Assembly: GCA_964397655.1 (NCBI GenBank)
Contig: CAYNKA010000002.1
Location: 310,001-374,000, forward strand
Direction of reading: 5' to 3'
DNA from: CAYNKA01 sp964397655
GTDB lineage: Bacteria > Spirochaetota > Spirochaetia > DTKZ01
Length of the DNA: 64,000 nt
Position 1 is the stretch's first letter. The number at the start of each line of letters is the position of its first letter. Below are positions 1-8,097 of the stretch, one piece after another. Both the position numbers and the translations under genes were made by a program. The notes under the pieces are model-generated. The model saw only the letters and a list, made by a program, of their open reading frames with translations. It did no database searches and was not told the DNA's origin.

Positions 1-300
1 GGAATCGGGCAGGCCGAAGTGGCGACGCTCGAGAATTTCAGCGAGGCGAAGGCAGGGCTTCTCGCCGCCCTCGAAGGCGTGAGGGCGGAGCAGGCTTTGG
101 ACTGGGCCATGATGCTCGTGACCGACGTCGTCGAGGAATTCAGCCTCCTGCTCACGACCGACAGCCCCGGCAGGGAATCCTCCCTGATCTACCGGCGCAT
201 CGAGCCGAACCTCTACGCCCTGCCCGGCGTCCTTTCGCGCAAGAAACAGCTCCTTCCGGAGATCCTTCGCGTCCTGGAGGAATCGTCCAAACGGAAGTGA
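1..300 (+). CDS. ppaC: Manganese-dependent (family II) inorganic pyrophosphatase, C-terminal part
   Basis: Reading frame open from base 1 to a stop at 298-300; the 5' part lies outside the window. The visible 99 residues look like the DHHA2 domain that closes family II pyrophosphatases, which hydrolyse PPi to 2 Pi in the cytoplasm. It begins with GIGQAEV, matching the family's G-(I/V)-GQ-V-E motif, and ends with LPGVLSRKKQLLP, matching the conserved substrate-binding SRKKQ signature. The GTG at base 19 is internal, not a start. Identification rests on the two motifs; related DHH phosphoesterases lack SRKKQ. The catalytic DHH half cannot be checked here. Confidence 0.85.
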   Translation, partial: GIGQAEVATLENFSEAKAGLLAALEGVRAEQALDWAMMLVTDVVEEFSLLLTTDSPGRESSLIYRRIEPNLYALPGVLSRKKQLLPEILRVLEESSKRK

Positions 301-312
301 CGCCGGCGCGGT

Positions 313-1224
313 TCAGGAACCGTTGCGCGGGGAACTCCGAGTTCGTCGGTCCGGGCGGCGTTTTCTCGCCGCCGGGTCCTGGAAGAAGAAGCGGACGAGC
401 AGTCCGTACACTTCGGGGAATGCGCTTCCGAGAAGATGGGGACGTTCGAAGAAATATTCGCAGGCAACGGCGAAGAACTCCGACGGATGCTCGGCGGCGT
501 AGGTGTCGATGCGCTTCAGGAGGCTGCTCTTCCCCGGACGGTCGATCGAGCCCTTGAATTTCTCGTAGGCCTCCGAAAACGATTTCTTCCATATCCGGGG
601 ATCCAGTCCCCCAGGGAGCGGAGGACAGCCGTCGATGGTCCCCGCCCTTCCGTCGATCTTGTGGGCCATCTCGTGAATGACGACGTTGTACCCTTCACCC
701 CAGCCGGAGTCCTCTACATCGCGAAGTGAAAAGACCACGGGACCGAGTTCCAGGACCTCGCCCCCCACTTCGTCGTCGAACTCCCGGACGACTCCCGCCT
801 CGTCCACCTCGCGTTTCCTGATCTTGTACCCCTCCGGGGTGAGGATCACGGTACTCCAATCGTCGTACCAGCCGATGCCGAGATTCAGGATGGGAAGACA
901 GGCCTGGACAGCGATGGAAAGCGTCGTAGATTCGGACACCTCGAGATCGGCGGGATGGAGGAATTCCTTCTCCGCGAGGAAAAGCGTGGCGAGCTCCTTG
1001 AGTCGGGACCGTTCCTGGTCCGCGAGCCCGTGCAGGATGGGATGCTCCTCGAGGGCCCAGATCCACAGGTCCTCGGGGATGGGGTTGCGTGCAAGAAGCC
1101 TCCTGCGGCGTGCTTCGGACAAGAAGGAAAAGAAACCCAAGCGCTCCCTCCTGGCGGGCCTGTCGCTTTCCACTCTATCATTCCCGCGCCGAGGATGGGA
1201 ACTATCTTCCCGTCTCCTCCGCAT
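313..1224 (-). CDS. mtfA: MtfA-like zinc-dependent peptidase (M90 family)
   Basis: 303 residues with a zincin motif HEMAHKID around residue 185, matching the HExxH site of the M90 (MtfA, formerly DUF980) family. In Enterobacteria MtfA binds the glucose repressor Mlc and has aminopeptidase activity; here only the peptidase fold is supported. Other family marks are ACLPILNLG..WYDDW, WGEGYNVVIHE and the acidic YAAEHPSEFFAVACEYFFE segment that supplies the third zinc ligand. Upstream of the ATG is a GGGAAGAA ribosome site. The first 28 residues are unusually Arg-rich, so a later start is possible. Tail-to-tail with the pyrophosphatase gene. Confidence 0.85.
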   Translation of the reverse strand: MRRRREDSSHPRRGNDRVESDRPARRERLGFFSFLSEARRRRLLARNPIPEDLWIWALEEHPILHGLADQERSRLKELATLFLAEKEFLHPADLEVSESTTLSIAVQACLPILNLGIGWYDDWSTVILTPEGYKIRKREVDEAGVVREFDDEVGGEVLELGPVVFSLRDVEDSGWGEGYNVVIHEMAHKIDGRAGTIDGCPPLPGGLDPRIWKKSFSEAYEKFKGSIDRPGKSSLLKRIDTYAAEHPSEFFAVACEYFFERPHLLGSAFPEVYGLLVRFFFQDPAARKRRPDRRTRSSPRNGS

Positions 1225-1267
1225 TGAGAAAATTCTTCCCGAAAAAAGGCCGAATTCATTCTCGTTT

Positions 1268-1284
1268 TTGGCACGTAACTTGCT
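1268..1284 (+). promoter_or_regulatory. Sigma-54 (RpoN)-type promoter
   Basis: TTGGCACG, four bases, TTGCT: a full match to the -24/-12 consensus, with GG at 1270-1271 and GC at 1282-1283 ten bases apart. The predicted start is near 1295, 26 nt before the SHOCT gene, which has its own AGGAGG site. No enhancer-binding activator gene lies in the window. Confidence 0.8.
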
Positions 1285-1320
1285 TTAATTAATCGACTTC
1301 ATTCGTGCAAGGAGGAAACC

Positions 1321-1551
1321 ATGTATGGTTTCGGAAATGGCTGTTGGACAGGCTTGGGAAGCCTCGGAGGAGGTTCGATGATGTTCATCCTGATCGTCGC
1401 GGTTGCGGTAGCCGCCGTCTTCTTCGTCGTAAAGAACGCGAAAAAAGGCGAGCCCGGAAACGATGCGGAGAGCATCGTCAAGGAACGATTCGCCCGGGGG
1501 GAAATCTCCGCGGATGAATACCGAGACATGATGAAGCGCATCCGCGAATAG
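1321..1551 (+). CDS. Small membrane protein with C-terminal SHOCT domain
   Basis: 76 residues. A Gly-rich N-terminus is followed by one membrane span (about residues 20-38, MMFILIVAVAVAAVFFVV) and a C-terminal SHOCT motif: IVKERFARGEISADEYRDMM. SHOCT modules are short oligomerisation tails found at the ends of many envelope proteins; the molecular role is unknown. Start supported by CAAGGAGGAAACC just upstream. It is first behind a sigma-54-type promoter and 78 nt ahead of the ferredoxin membrane protein, so the two are probably co-transcribed. Confidence 0.8.
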   Translation: MYGFGNGCWTGLGSLGGGSMMFILIVAVAVAAVFFVVKNAKKGEPGNDAESIVKERFARGEISADEYRDMMKRIRE

Positions 1552-1629
1552 TGTTTCGGAGAGCCGAAAAGTGGCAATTTCGCGTGAAAAGTGTGAAACT
1601 GTAAGAAACGACGAACAACGGAGATGAAC

Positions 1630-2787
1630 ATGACTGAACCGAAACAGAAGAAAAAAAGAAGCCTCCACAATGCTGCGCGGGCGGCCGTCCTGGTGACGAT
1701 CCTCCTCGTGATAACGGCCTCCGGCATCCTGCATCAGATAGCACCGAGTTGGAGGCCCGTCGGCGTGGACGCGCTCTGCCCCTTCGGAGGAGTTGAGTCC
1801 CTCGTGACCGTGTTCCTGACCGGCAAGATGCTGGAGAGGATCGCTTTGAGCAGCTTCATCCTTCTCGCGGCCGGCGTAATCACGGCGCTGGTGTTCAGGC
1901 GGGGTTTCTGCGGCTACATCTGCCCCCTCGGGACGCTCCAAGATCTTTCGAGAATGGTCGGCAGGGTGTTCGTTCCCAGGAAGCTCGCGGTCCCGGCTGC
2001 GGTCGACCGGCCGGCCCGCTGGCTGAAATACGTGGTTCTCTTCGCTGTCGTGGCTTTCTCCGTCGCCCTCGGAAAACTCGTGATTCGGCCTTACGACCCT
2101 TGGGTCGCCTGGCAGCATCTTTCTTCAGACGAGGTCATCGCGGAATTCGGCGTAGGGCTCGCGGTCCTCGTCCTCTCCCTGGTCGGTTCCGCCGTATTCG
2201 AGCGAGTCTTCTGCAAGTATCTCTGCCCCATGGGCGCCTTCCTCGGCATCCTGAGCAAGATCGGATATTTCCGGGTGAAGCGGAACGAGAAAACCTGCAT
2301 CGATTGTTCTGCCTGCACCAAGGCCTGTCCCGTCGGGATTCCCGTCGCGGACCTGACCGAAGTCAAAACCGCGGAATGCATAAGCTGCAATCTCTGCGTC
2401 ACATCCTGTCCCGTCAAGGACACCCTGAACCAACAGGGACGGGGCAAGGGCGTGCTGCCTCCTGTCCGGATGCTGCTGGCAGTACTGGGAATCTTCGCCC
2501 TCGTCGTGGGAATCACGACCGTGACGGGTGACTTTTCCTGGACCGTGAAAAGCATAGAGCGGCATGCGGAGGAAAAAGGCGTCTTCAATCCCGCCGACAT
2601 CAAGGGTTCCGACACCTTCAAGGCGGTGTCGAAGGTTTCGGGAGTCCCGAAGGAAGCCTTCATGGAAAAATTCAAGCTTACGGAAAAAGAGTGGGACGGA
2701 ACCCTCAGGGATTGGGCTCACAAGCCGGGATCGACGTTCGAGGTGGAGAACGTCAGGGAATTCCTCAAGGAGAAAATGGAGAAATGA
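1630..2787 (+). CDS. NapH/NosR-like polytopic 4Fe-4S membrane protein
   Basis: About 385 residues with five or so membrane spans. Two CxxxCP motifs at membrane edges (CGYICPLG and CKYLCPMG) are typical of the NapH/NosR/RdxA/YccM group. They are followed by a two-cluster ferredoxin module, CIDCSACTKACP and CISCNLCVTSCP. Such proteins pass electrons between the quinone pool or cytoplasmic donors and periplasmic or membrane partners. A soluble C-terminal tail of about 80 residues after the last span is not recognised. The second ATG (1630) is preferred because CGGAG sits six bases upstream; the ATG at 1624 abuts it. Follows the SHOCT gene behind the sigma-54 promoter. The physiological partner is not identifiable here. 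Confidence 0.8.
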   Translation: MTEPKQKKKRSLHNAARAAVLVTILLVITASGILHQIAPSWRPVGVDALCPFGGVESLVTVFLTGKMLERIALSSFILLAAGVITALVFRRGFCGYICPLGTLQDLSRMVGRVFVPRKLAVPAAVDRPARWLKYVVLFAVVAFSVALGKLVIRPYDPWVAWQHLSSDEVIAEFGVGLAVLVLSLVGSAVFERVFCKYLCPMGAFLGILSKIGYFRVKRNEKTCIDCSACTKACPVGIPVADLTEVKTAECISCNLCVTSCPVKDTLNQQGRGKGVLPPVRMLLAVLGIFALVVGITTVTGDFSWTVKSIERHAEEKGVFNPADIKGSDTFKAVSKVSGVPKEAFMEKFKLTEKEWDGTLRDWAHKPGSTFEVENVREFLKEKMEK

Positions 2788-2791
2788 CGAA

Positions 2792-2812
2792 CGGCCGCCC
2801 GAAAGGCGGCCG
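2792..2812 (+). terminator. Hairpin after the ferredoxin gene
   Basis: CGGCCGCC, loop CGAAA, GGCGGCCG: a perfect 8-bp stem starting 5 nt after the stop codon. There is no U-tract, so termination strength is uncertain; it may act as a 3' end stabiliser. Confidence 0.6.
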
Positions 2813-2838
2813 CATTCACGTACAGGAAGCGGTCAACC

Positions 2839-2867
2839 TTGCATCTCGGCCGATTATGCCTTAGATT
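2839..2867 (+). promoter_or_regulatory. Promoter of the GGDEF/HD gene
   Basis: TTGCAT (2839-2844), 17-base spacer, TAGATT (2862-2867). The expected start near 2874 leaves a leader of only about six bases before the ATG at 2880, and there is no Shine-Dalgarno site. A second -10-like TATGCT lies at 2868-2873. Confidence 0.5.
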
Positions 2868-2879
2868 TATGCTATCGTC

Positions 2880-4982
2880 ATGCATGGAATAAAGTTAAAA
2901 AGCATAAAAGGGCTGCTTCTTGCCTACGTGACCCTCATTACGGCAGTCGTTCTTACCGCACTTTTCATGATAGGATATCACCGGGTCAAGGAAACCCGGT
3001 CGGCCGTGGAGAAGGAGCTCTCCTCCATACTTCGGCTTCAGGCGTCGTTCTTGAATTCCTGGTTCGATACGACGAGCGAGAATCTCGCGGGACTGAGCAT
3101 GCTCACCTCCGTCGGCCGGAACGACAATGTCTCGATGCTGCGCGATTTCCAGGGAGTCGTCGAAAGCAACAGGTCCTTCGAATCCGTAGCCTACGCGGAC
3201 GCGAACGGGAACATCATCCTGGATACGAGTTTCGGAATCAGAAAATCCCCCTTCGTGACCATCGCCGACAGGCTTTACTACCTGGAGGCGAAAGAGCACC
3301 GCTCCCATGTTTCGGGCGTAATCGCCAGCAGGGTCTCCGGGAGACCCGTCGTCGTCTTCTCGCATCCAGTGATCCGCCGCGGGGAATTCGACGGTCTCGT
3401 CTTCTTCACGGTCCGCTTCGACACCATGGTGAAACTCGTTGAGACGGCCGCTTACGGCGAAACGGGTCGTTTCTACATCGTCGACAGGACAGGCAGCGCC
3501 TTCGAATCCGGCAACACCGATACGAAGCGGCGATTCACGGAAGAGCAGCTCGAAATGCTCGCCGACGAGGGGCTTCACCGTTACAAGGGCAGTATGGACG
3601 AAACCGTCCTCGGAAGCGCTATTCCGATCTCGAAAAGGAATTTCCTCATCATCGCGGAGATCGAAGAAGGAGAGCGCATCAAGCCCTTCGCGGAGAACGG
3701 TTTCGTCCTTCTCATGTCATCGGCATCCGTCCTGCTCGCCGCGATCCTGCTCTCGATGGGGAGCTACGGCGGCGTAAAGCAGTCGATCCGGGGGATCAGA
3801 GACGGCATCGCGGGCATCCAGAAGGGGACTTATTCGAAAATCGACGCGGCGAGATTGTCCGGATTCCCCGGCGAATTCCTGGACATGGCCGTCGAGCTCA
3901 ATTCGATGATCGAAACCGTCAAAAAGAGAAGCGACGAACTCACGTTTCAGGGGTTCCACGACGCGACCACGACGCTGTACAACCGCCAATACTTCCAGGA
4001 GGAGGCGAAGCGCGTCTCGACGGGGAGGTTCGATCCCGTCGGGGTCTTCATCTGCGACGTGAACGGCCTCAAGCTCGTCAACGACACGCTCGGACATCTC
4101 GCGGGAGACAATCTGCTCCGAGAGGCGGCCTCGGCGATTCAGGGCTGTTTCCGAAAAGGCGATTTCGTCGCGAGGATCGGCGGAGACGAATTCGCGATCC
4201 TCATCCCCAAGGCAACGAGGGAAGTCATGGAAGCCGCGGCGGAACGCCTCGTTCGGGCGTCGAAGGAAGGAAAATCGGAGCCGGGAAGCATGCCGGTCTC
4301 GTTCGCCTTCGGTTACGCGTGGGGTGACACGAAAATGAGACCGCTCGCCGAGATGGTCGCGGAGGCTGACGACGCGATGTACATCATGAAGGACAAGCAG
4401 AGGGACTGCTATCGGAGCGATCTCGTCGAATACCTCATGAAAGAATTGTCGAATCACCAGAACCTGCGACAGGGGCACATGCTCAATTGCGAACGGATCA
4501 TGAGAGATTTCGCCGAATTCTGCAGGTACCCCGACGACTACGCCGATAAGCTGGTCCTTCTCGCCCGGTATCACGACATCGGTTTCGTGGGGATCCCCCT
4601 CTCCATAGCGAACAAGAAGGACCGCCTGAGTCCCGACGAATTCCGCGAGGTTCGCCGCCATCCGGAAATTGGGTACCGCATCGCCCAGGTTGTTCCCGAA
4701 CTCCGCAGCGTAGCCGAGTTCATCCGCGTCCACCATTTCTGGTACAACGGCGAAGGCTATCCTCCGGCCGCCGGCGAGAGAGGCATCCCCAGGGAGGCTC
4801 GGATCATGAAGATCGTCGACGCCTTCGTCGCCATGACGATGGACAAGACCTACCGGACCATCCTGACGCGGGAGGAAGCGCTTGCCGAACTCAGGCGCTG
4901 CTCCGGAAGGGAATTCGACCCCGAAATCGTCGAGGAATTCGGCAGGTTCCTCGCGTCCTGCGGTCCGTCGCTCGAACCGTAA
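2880..4982 (+). CDS. Membrane sensor with CACHE, GGDEF and HD-GYP-like domains (cyclic-di-GMP turnover)
   Basis: 700 residues: membrane span at 10-32, an extracytoplasmic CACHE-like sensor (about 33-275), a second span (about 278-300), a linker, a GGDEF domain (about 355-510) and an HD phosphohydrolase domain (about 520-690). The diguanylate cyclase site is intact (IGGDEF near residue 433) and is preceded by an RKGD inhibitory I-site. The HD domain carries YHDIGFVGIP, HH and GEGYP, close to HD-GYP phosphodiesterases but with Phe where HDIGKVGIP has Lys. The protein may therefore both make and degrade cyclic di-GMP in response to an external ligand. No ribosome site precedes the ATG; see the promoter entry. 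Confidence 0.85.
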   Translation: MHGIKLKSIKGLLLAYVTLITAVVLTALFMIGYHRVKETRSAVEKELSSILRLQASFLNSWFDTTSENLAGLSMLTSVGRNDNVSMLRDFQGVVESNRSFESVAYADANGNIILDTSFGIRKSPFVTIADRLYYLEAKEHRSHVSGVIASRVSGRPVVVFSHPVIRRGEFDGLVFFTVRFDTMVKLVETAAYGETGRFYIVDRTGSAFESGNTDTKRRFTEEQLEMLADEGLHRYKGSMDETVLGSAIPISKRNFLIIAEIEEGERIKPFAENGFVLLMSSASVLLAAILLSMGSYGGVKQSIRGIRDGIAGIQKGTYSKIDAARLSGFPGEFLDMAVELNSMIETVKKRSDELTFQGFHDATTTLYNRQYFQEEAKRVSTGRFDPVGVFICDVNGLKLVNDTLGHLAGDNLLREAASAIQGCFRKGDFVARIGGDEFAILIPKATREVMEAAAERLVRASKEGKSEPGSMPVSFAFGYAWGDTKMRPLAEMVAEADDAMYIMKDKQRDCYRSDLVEYLMKELSNHQNLRQGHMLNCERIMRDFAEFCRYPDDYADKLVLLARYHDIGFVGIPLSIANKKDRLSPDEFREVRRHPEIGYRIAQVVPELRSVAEFIRVHHFWYNGEGYPPAAGERGIPREARIMKIVDAFVAMTMDKTYRTILTREEALAELRRCSGREFDPEIVEEFGRFLASCGPSLEP

Positions 4983-5000
4983 AGCCGCAAAATAAAAGGA

Positions 5001-5029
5001 GGCCGTTCCCCCGGAGAGGGAGAACGGCC
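5001..5029. terminator. Hairpin between the convergent GGDEF/HD and dctM genes
   Basis: GGCCGTTC at 5001-5008 pairs with GAACGGCC at 5022-5029. It lies 18 nt past the GGDEF/HD stop and 43 nt past the dctM stop, so it could serve both. A poly-A run upstream would give a U-tract for the minus-strand transcript. Confidence 0.6.
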
Positions 5030-5071
5030 GCAGCGGGCGGCGGACGACCGATCGTCCGTGGCGACGGGCCT

Positions 5072-6376
5072 TCACTTATCCGGCATGACGAGATCGGGAA
5101 TGAACATCGTGATCTCGGGGATAAACGTGACGAGCATGAGGACGACCACCATGGTGATCCAGAACGGGATGAGGGCCTTCGTTACCTGTTCGATGCTGAT
5201 CTTCCCGATGGCACAGCCAACGAAGAGCGCGGATCCGACGGGCGGCGTCGTGAGGCCGATGCCGAGGTTGAGCATGAGGATGATCCCGAATTGGATGGGG
5301 CTCATTCCGAGCGTCTTGACGACGACGGGATAGAGGATAGGCGTCGTGATGAGGATGAGCGGAGCCATGTCCATGATGCAGCCGAGGATGAGCAACAGCA
5401 GGTTGATCATGAGAAGCAACAGCACCTTATTGGTGGTTATGCCGAGAAGGGCGTTCGTCGCCATCGCCGGCACCTTGAGGAAGGCGAGGAGCCATCCGAA
5501 GGCGCTCGCGGCCGCTATCAGAGCCATTACCATGGCTAGGGTTTTGAGCGTGTTGTAGAGGATCTTGCTCATCCTGCTGATCGGGATTTCCCGGTAGACG
5601 AAGAACGTGATGATGAAGGCGTAGAGCACAGCGATCGCCGCAGACTCGGTCGCGGTAAACACGCCGGACACCACTCCGCCCATGATGAGAACGGCGGTTA
5701 CGAGGCCGAGTACGGCGTCCCTCGTTATGACCAACGCTTCCTTGAGCGAGTACTTCCTGTCCTTGGGATAATTCCTTTTGACCGCGATGATGTAGGTGAC
5801 TATCATGAGCGCGATGCCGAGCAGGATGCCGGGAACGAATCCGCCGAGGAACAGTCTTCCCACCGATACTCCTCCGGCTGCGAGCGAATAGATGATCATG
5901 TTGTGGCTGGGGGGGATGATGATGCCTTGGCACGCAGAGGTCACGGTGAGCGCCACCGAGAAATCCGCATCGTATCCCTTTTGCTTCATCATCGGAATTA
6001 CGATGGTACCCAGGGAAGACACGTCGGCAACGGCCGAACCCGAAATACCGCCGAAGAACATGCTGTCCAGACAGTTGACGAGTCCGAGACCGCCGCGGAT
6101 TCTTCCCACGAGTACATTCGCGAAGGCGATGATCCTGTCGGAGATGCCGCCTTCGCCCATGATCTCGCCAGCGATGATGAAGAACGGGATCGCGAGAAGG
6201 GAGAAGCTGTTCACGCCTTGCGCCATGCGCTGGACGATGGCCATGAGGGGAATGTTCAGGTAGATGGCCGTGAGGATCGACGAAACCGCGAGCGCGATCG
6301 TGATGGGGATGCGGATGATGATGAAGAAGATGAATCCTCCCAAGAGGATGGTTGTAGCAACAGTCACATCAGGCAT
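5072..6376 (-). CDS. dctM: TRAP transporter large permease (DctM)
   Basis: 434 residues, the usual DctM length, hydrophobic throughout with 12 or so predicted spans. Family marks include AIPFFIIAGEIM near residue 60, FGGISGSAVADVSSLG, QGIIIPPSHNMIIYS and LTTPPVGSALFVGCAIG near the end. This is the Na+/H+-coupled channel subunit that works with DctQ and a periplasmic DctP receptor. The start overlaps the dctQ end by 8 nt, typical translational coupling. Substrate cannot be told from the permease. Confidence 0.95.
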   Translation of the reverse strand: MPDVTVATTILLGGFIFFIIIRIPITIALAVSSILTAIYLNIPLMAIVQRMAQGVNSFSLLAIPFFIIAGEIMGEGGISDRIIAFANVLVGRIRGGLGLVNCLDSMFFGGISGSAVADVSSLGTIVIPMMKQKGYDADFSVALTVTSACQGIIIPPSHNMIIYSLAAGGVSVGRLFLGGFVPGILLGIALMIVTYIIAVKRNYPKDRKYSLKEALVITRDAVLGLVTAVLIMGGVVSGVFTATESAAIAVLYAFIITFFVYREIPISRMSKILYNTLKTLAMVMALIAAASAFGWLLAFLKVPAMATNALLGITTNKVLLLLMINLLLLILGCIMDMAPLILITTPILYPVVVKTLGMSPIQFGIILMLNLGIGLTTPPVGSALFVGCAIGKISIEQVTKALIPFWITMVVVLMLVTFIPEITMFIPDLVMPDK

Positions 6377-6887
6377 CGCCTTCCTCCTCTCCTCCGAGCA
6401 GTCGTTCCAGATGTTCGTCCTTCCGATCCAGGCCCAGGAGATCCATGAGCGAATCGTAAAGGATGAAAATCGACGAAACGGGCATGATGATGTACATCAT
6501 GGCCGCGGGGAATCCCGTCGCGGGCAGGATCGACTGCATGGTGAACCTGGTCAGAATGAAGCCGAAGACGAGCATGACGAGGGCGAGGCCGAAGGTGAGC
6601 CCGCTGTTGATCTTCTTCATGATAAATCCGGCCCATGCGGGAAGCCTCGCGGGAAGGATGTTGAGACTGAAGTGGAGATTCTGCTTTACTCCGATCGCGA
6701 AGGACATGAAGGTGAACCATTCGACGAGCACGAGGGCGATCTCCTCGGACCACTGGAGTCCGGAATTGAAAACGTAGCGCAGGGTGACATTGACGATGAT
6801 AATGACGATCATGACGACGACAATGAGTTTTGCGAGCCATCCCATGACGAGATAAAACCCGTTGAAAAACTTGCGAATGAAATCCAT
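6369..6887 (-). CDS. dctQ: TRAP transporter small permease (DctQ)
   Basis: 172 residues with four predicted membrane helices. The conserved segment GLQWSEEIALVLVEWFTFMSFAIGVKQNLHFSL, given here by its ends, spans about residues 38-70 and is typical of DctQ. It partners with DctM. The start is preceded by AAGGAT. A strong terminator-like hairpin separates it from dctP, so it is probably expressed at a lower level than the binding protein. Confidence 0.93.
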   Translation of the reverse strand: MDFIRKFFNGFYLVMGWLAKLIVVVMIVIIIVNVTLRYVFNSGLQWSEEIALVLVEWFTFMSFAIGVKQNLHFSLNILPARLPAWAGFIMKKINSGLTFGLALVMLVFGFILTRFTMQSILPATGFPAAMMYIIMPVSSIFILYDSLMDLLGLDRKDEHLERLLGGEEEGDA

Positions 6888-6902
6888 AGGATATCCTTTT
6901 TG

Positions 6903-6939
6903 AAAAAACCGGAGTCCTCCGTGGGAGGGAGGACTCCGG
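6903..6939 (-). terminator. Intra-operon terminator between dctP and dctQ
   Basis: On the minus strand a perfect 12-bp stem (6928-6939 with 6909-6920), loop of 7, followed by six U (A run 6903-6908). Strong for a Rho-independent terminator, yet placed between two genes of one transporter. It is likely partially read through, so that the periplasmic receptor is made in excess of the permease. Confidence 0.85.
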
Positions 6940-6961
6940 GGAATTCACGAATCCCGCGAGT

Positions 6962-7975
6962 TTATTGGACGTCCTGTATCCGTTTTACGAGCGCTTTCAG
7001 CTCGGGAGAGAGCTTGTCGTACATGGGTTTCATTGCGGCCTGGAAATCCGCGTTGCTCTCGAGGACGGTGATCTTGCAGCCCGCCGAACGGGCCTTCTGC
7101 TCCGCGGCCTTGTCTTCCTTCGCCCACTCGGCGATCTGGAAGGGCATGGAATCCTTCGCGGCCTTCTTGATGAGCGCCTGGTCCTCCTTGGAGAGCTTGT
7201 CCAGGACGATCTTGCTGCCGATCGTGATCTCGGGAACCCGGGTATGCTCGTCCACCGTGAAGAACTTCGCGACCTCGTAGTGGCTCGTGGAAATGTAGCT
7301 CGGCCAGTTGTTCTCGGCACCTTCGACGACGCCGGTCTGGAGCGCGGAGTATACTTCGCCGAAGGGCATGGGCGTCGGAACCGCACCGAGGGACGTGACC
7401 AGACCCATCATGAGTTCGCTCTGCTGGACGCGGATCTTCATTCCCTTGAGGTCCGCGACCGACTTGATTTCCTTCTTGGAGTTGTAGAAGTTGCGGGCGC
7501 CGGAATCGTACCAGCAGAGGCCGATGAAATTCGCCTTCTCGATGCTGGCGAGGAATTCCTCTCCGATGGGTCCGTTCAGGACCTTCCACATATGATCCGC
7601 GTTCCGATACAGGTAGGGCATCTGCAGGGCGTCGAACTGCTTCGCGAACGCGGCGAGCGGGGAAATGCTCACGCGGGTGAAATCGATCGCGCCGAACTGG
7701 ACCTGTTCGATGACCGCCTTCTCTTCGCCGAGCTGGCTGGAAGGATAGACGTCGATCTTGATCCTGCCGCCGCTCCGCTCGCCGACGAGCCTCGCGAACT
7801 CCATGTCGCCGCGGGTGGTCGGATAATCCGCGCGATGAGTTTCTGCGAGCCGCATAACGATCTGTTTCGCAGCGGGTTTGGCGGCCGCTCCGCCCTTTTC
7901 CGGCTCCTTCGCCCCGCCGGCGTTCAGCCCGAATGCTACGAGCGCGAGAATGAGAATGCCGAGTAGTTTTTTCAT
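6962..7975 (-). CDS. dctP: TRAP transporter substrate-binding protein (DctP)
   Basis: 337 residues with a signal peptide (MKKLLGILILALVAFGLNAGG, about 20 residues) and a DctP fold. The segment LKGMKIRVQQS holds the Arg that normally salt-bridges a substrate carboxylate; ALQTGVVEGAENNWPSY is the family's second signature. It captures an organic acid, probably a sugar acid or C4-dicarboxylate-like compound, in the periplasm and delivers it to DctQM. AGGAGG lies nine bases before the ATG. First gene of dctP-dctQ-dctM, directly downstream of the YesM/YesN pair on the same strand. Confidence 0.93.
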   Translation of the reverse strand: MKKLLGILILALVAFGLNAGGAKEPEKGGAAAKPAAKQIVMRLAETHRADYPTTRGDMEFARLVGERSGGRIKIDVYPSSQLGEEKAVIEQVQFGAIDFTRVSISPLAAFAKQFDALQMPYLYRNADHMWKVLNGPIGEEFLASIEKANFIGLCWYDSGARNFYNSKKEIKSVADLKGMKIRVQQSELMMGLVTSLGAVPTPMPFGEVYSALQTGVVEGAENNWPSYISTSHYEVAKFFTVDEHTRVPEITIGSKIVLDKLSKEDQALIKKAAKDSMPFQIAEWAKEDKAAEQKARSAGCKITVLESNADFQAAMKPMYDKLSPELKALVKRIQDVQ

Positions 7976-8002
7976 TACGATCCTCCTAGATTTGGATGTT
8001 TA

Positions 8003-8031
8003 ACTGTAAACCCCGGTTTCGCGGGCCGCAA
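8003..8031 (-). promoter_or_regulatory. Promoter of dctP-dctQ-dctM
   Basis: Minus strand: TTGCGG (8026-8031), 17-base spacer, TACAGT (8003-8008), then a leader of about 27 nt carrying AGGAGG. Upstream (8038-8075) is AT-rich and holds two TTTTGT half-repeats about 20 bp apart, a plausible binding region for the adjacent AraC-type regulator (inference). Confidence 0.55.
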
Positions 8032-8097
8032 CAATAGAGTTTTGTCATTTTCTTAAGTATTTTGTTCTCTCCGGGAAAAGATCCCCCCGTTTACGTC

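Noticed and set aside
3717..5075. 452-codon open frame on the minus strand
   Set aside because: Lies wholly antisense to the GGDEF/HD gene, composition follows the opposite strand's codon bias, and the product matches no fold; long antisense frames are expected at this GC content.
8038..8075. TTTTGT direct half-repeats upstream of dctP as a YesN operator
   Set aside because: Too short and AT-rich to claim; mentioned only as a possible binding region in the promoter entry.
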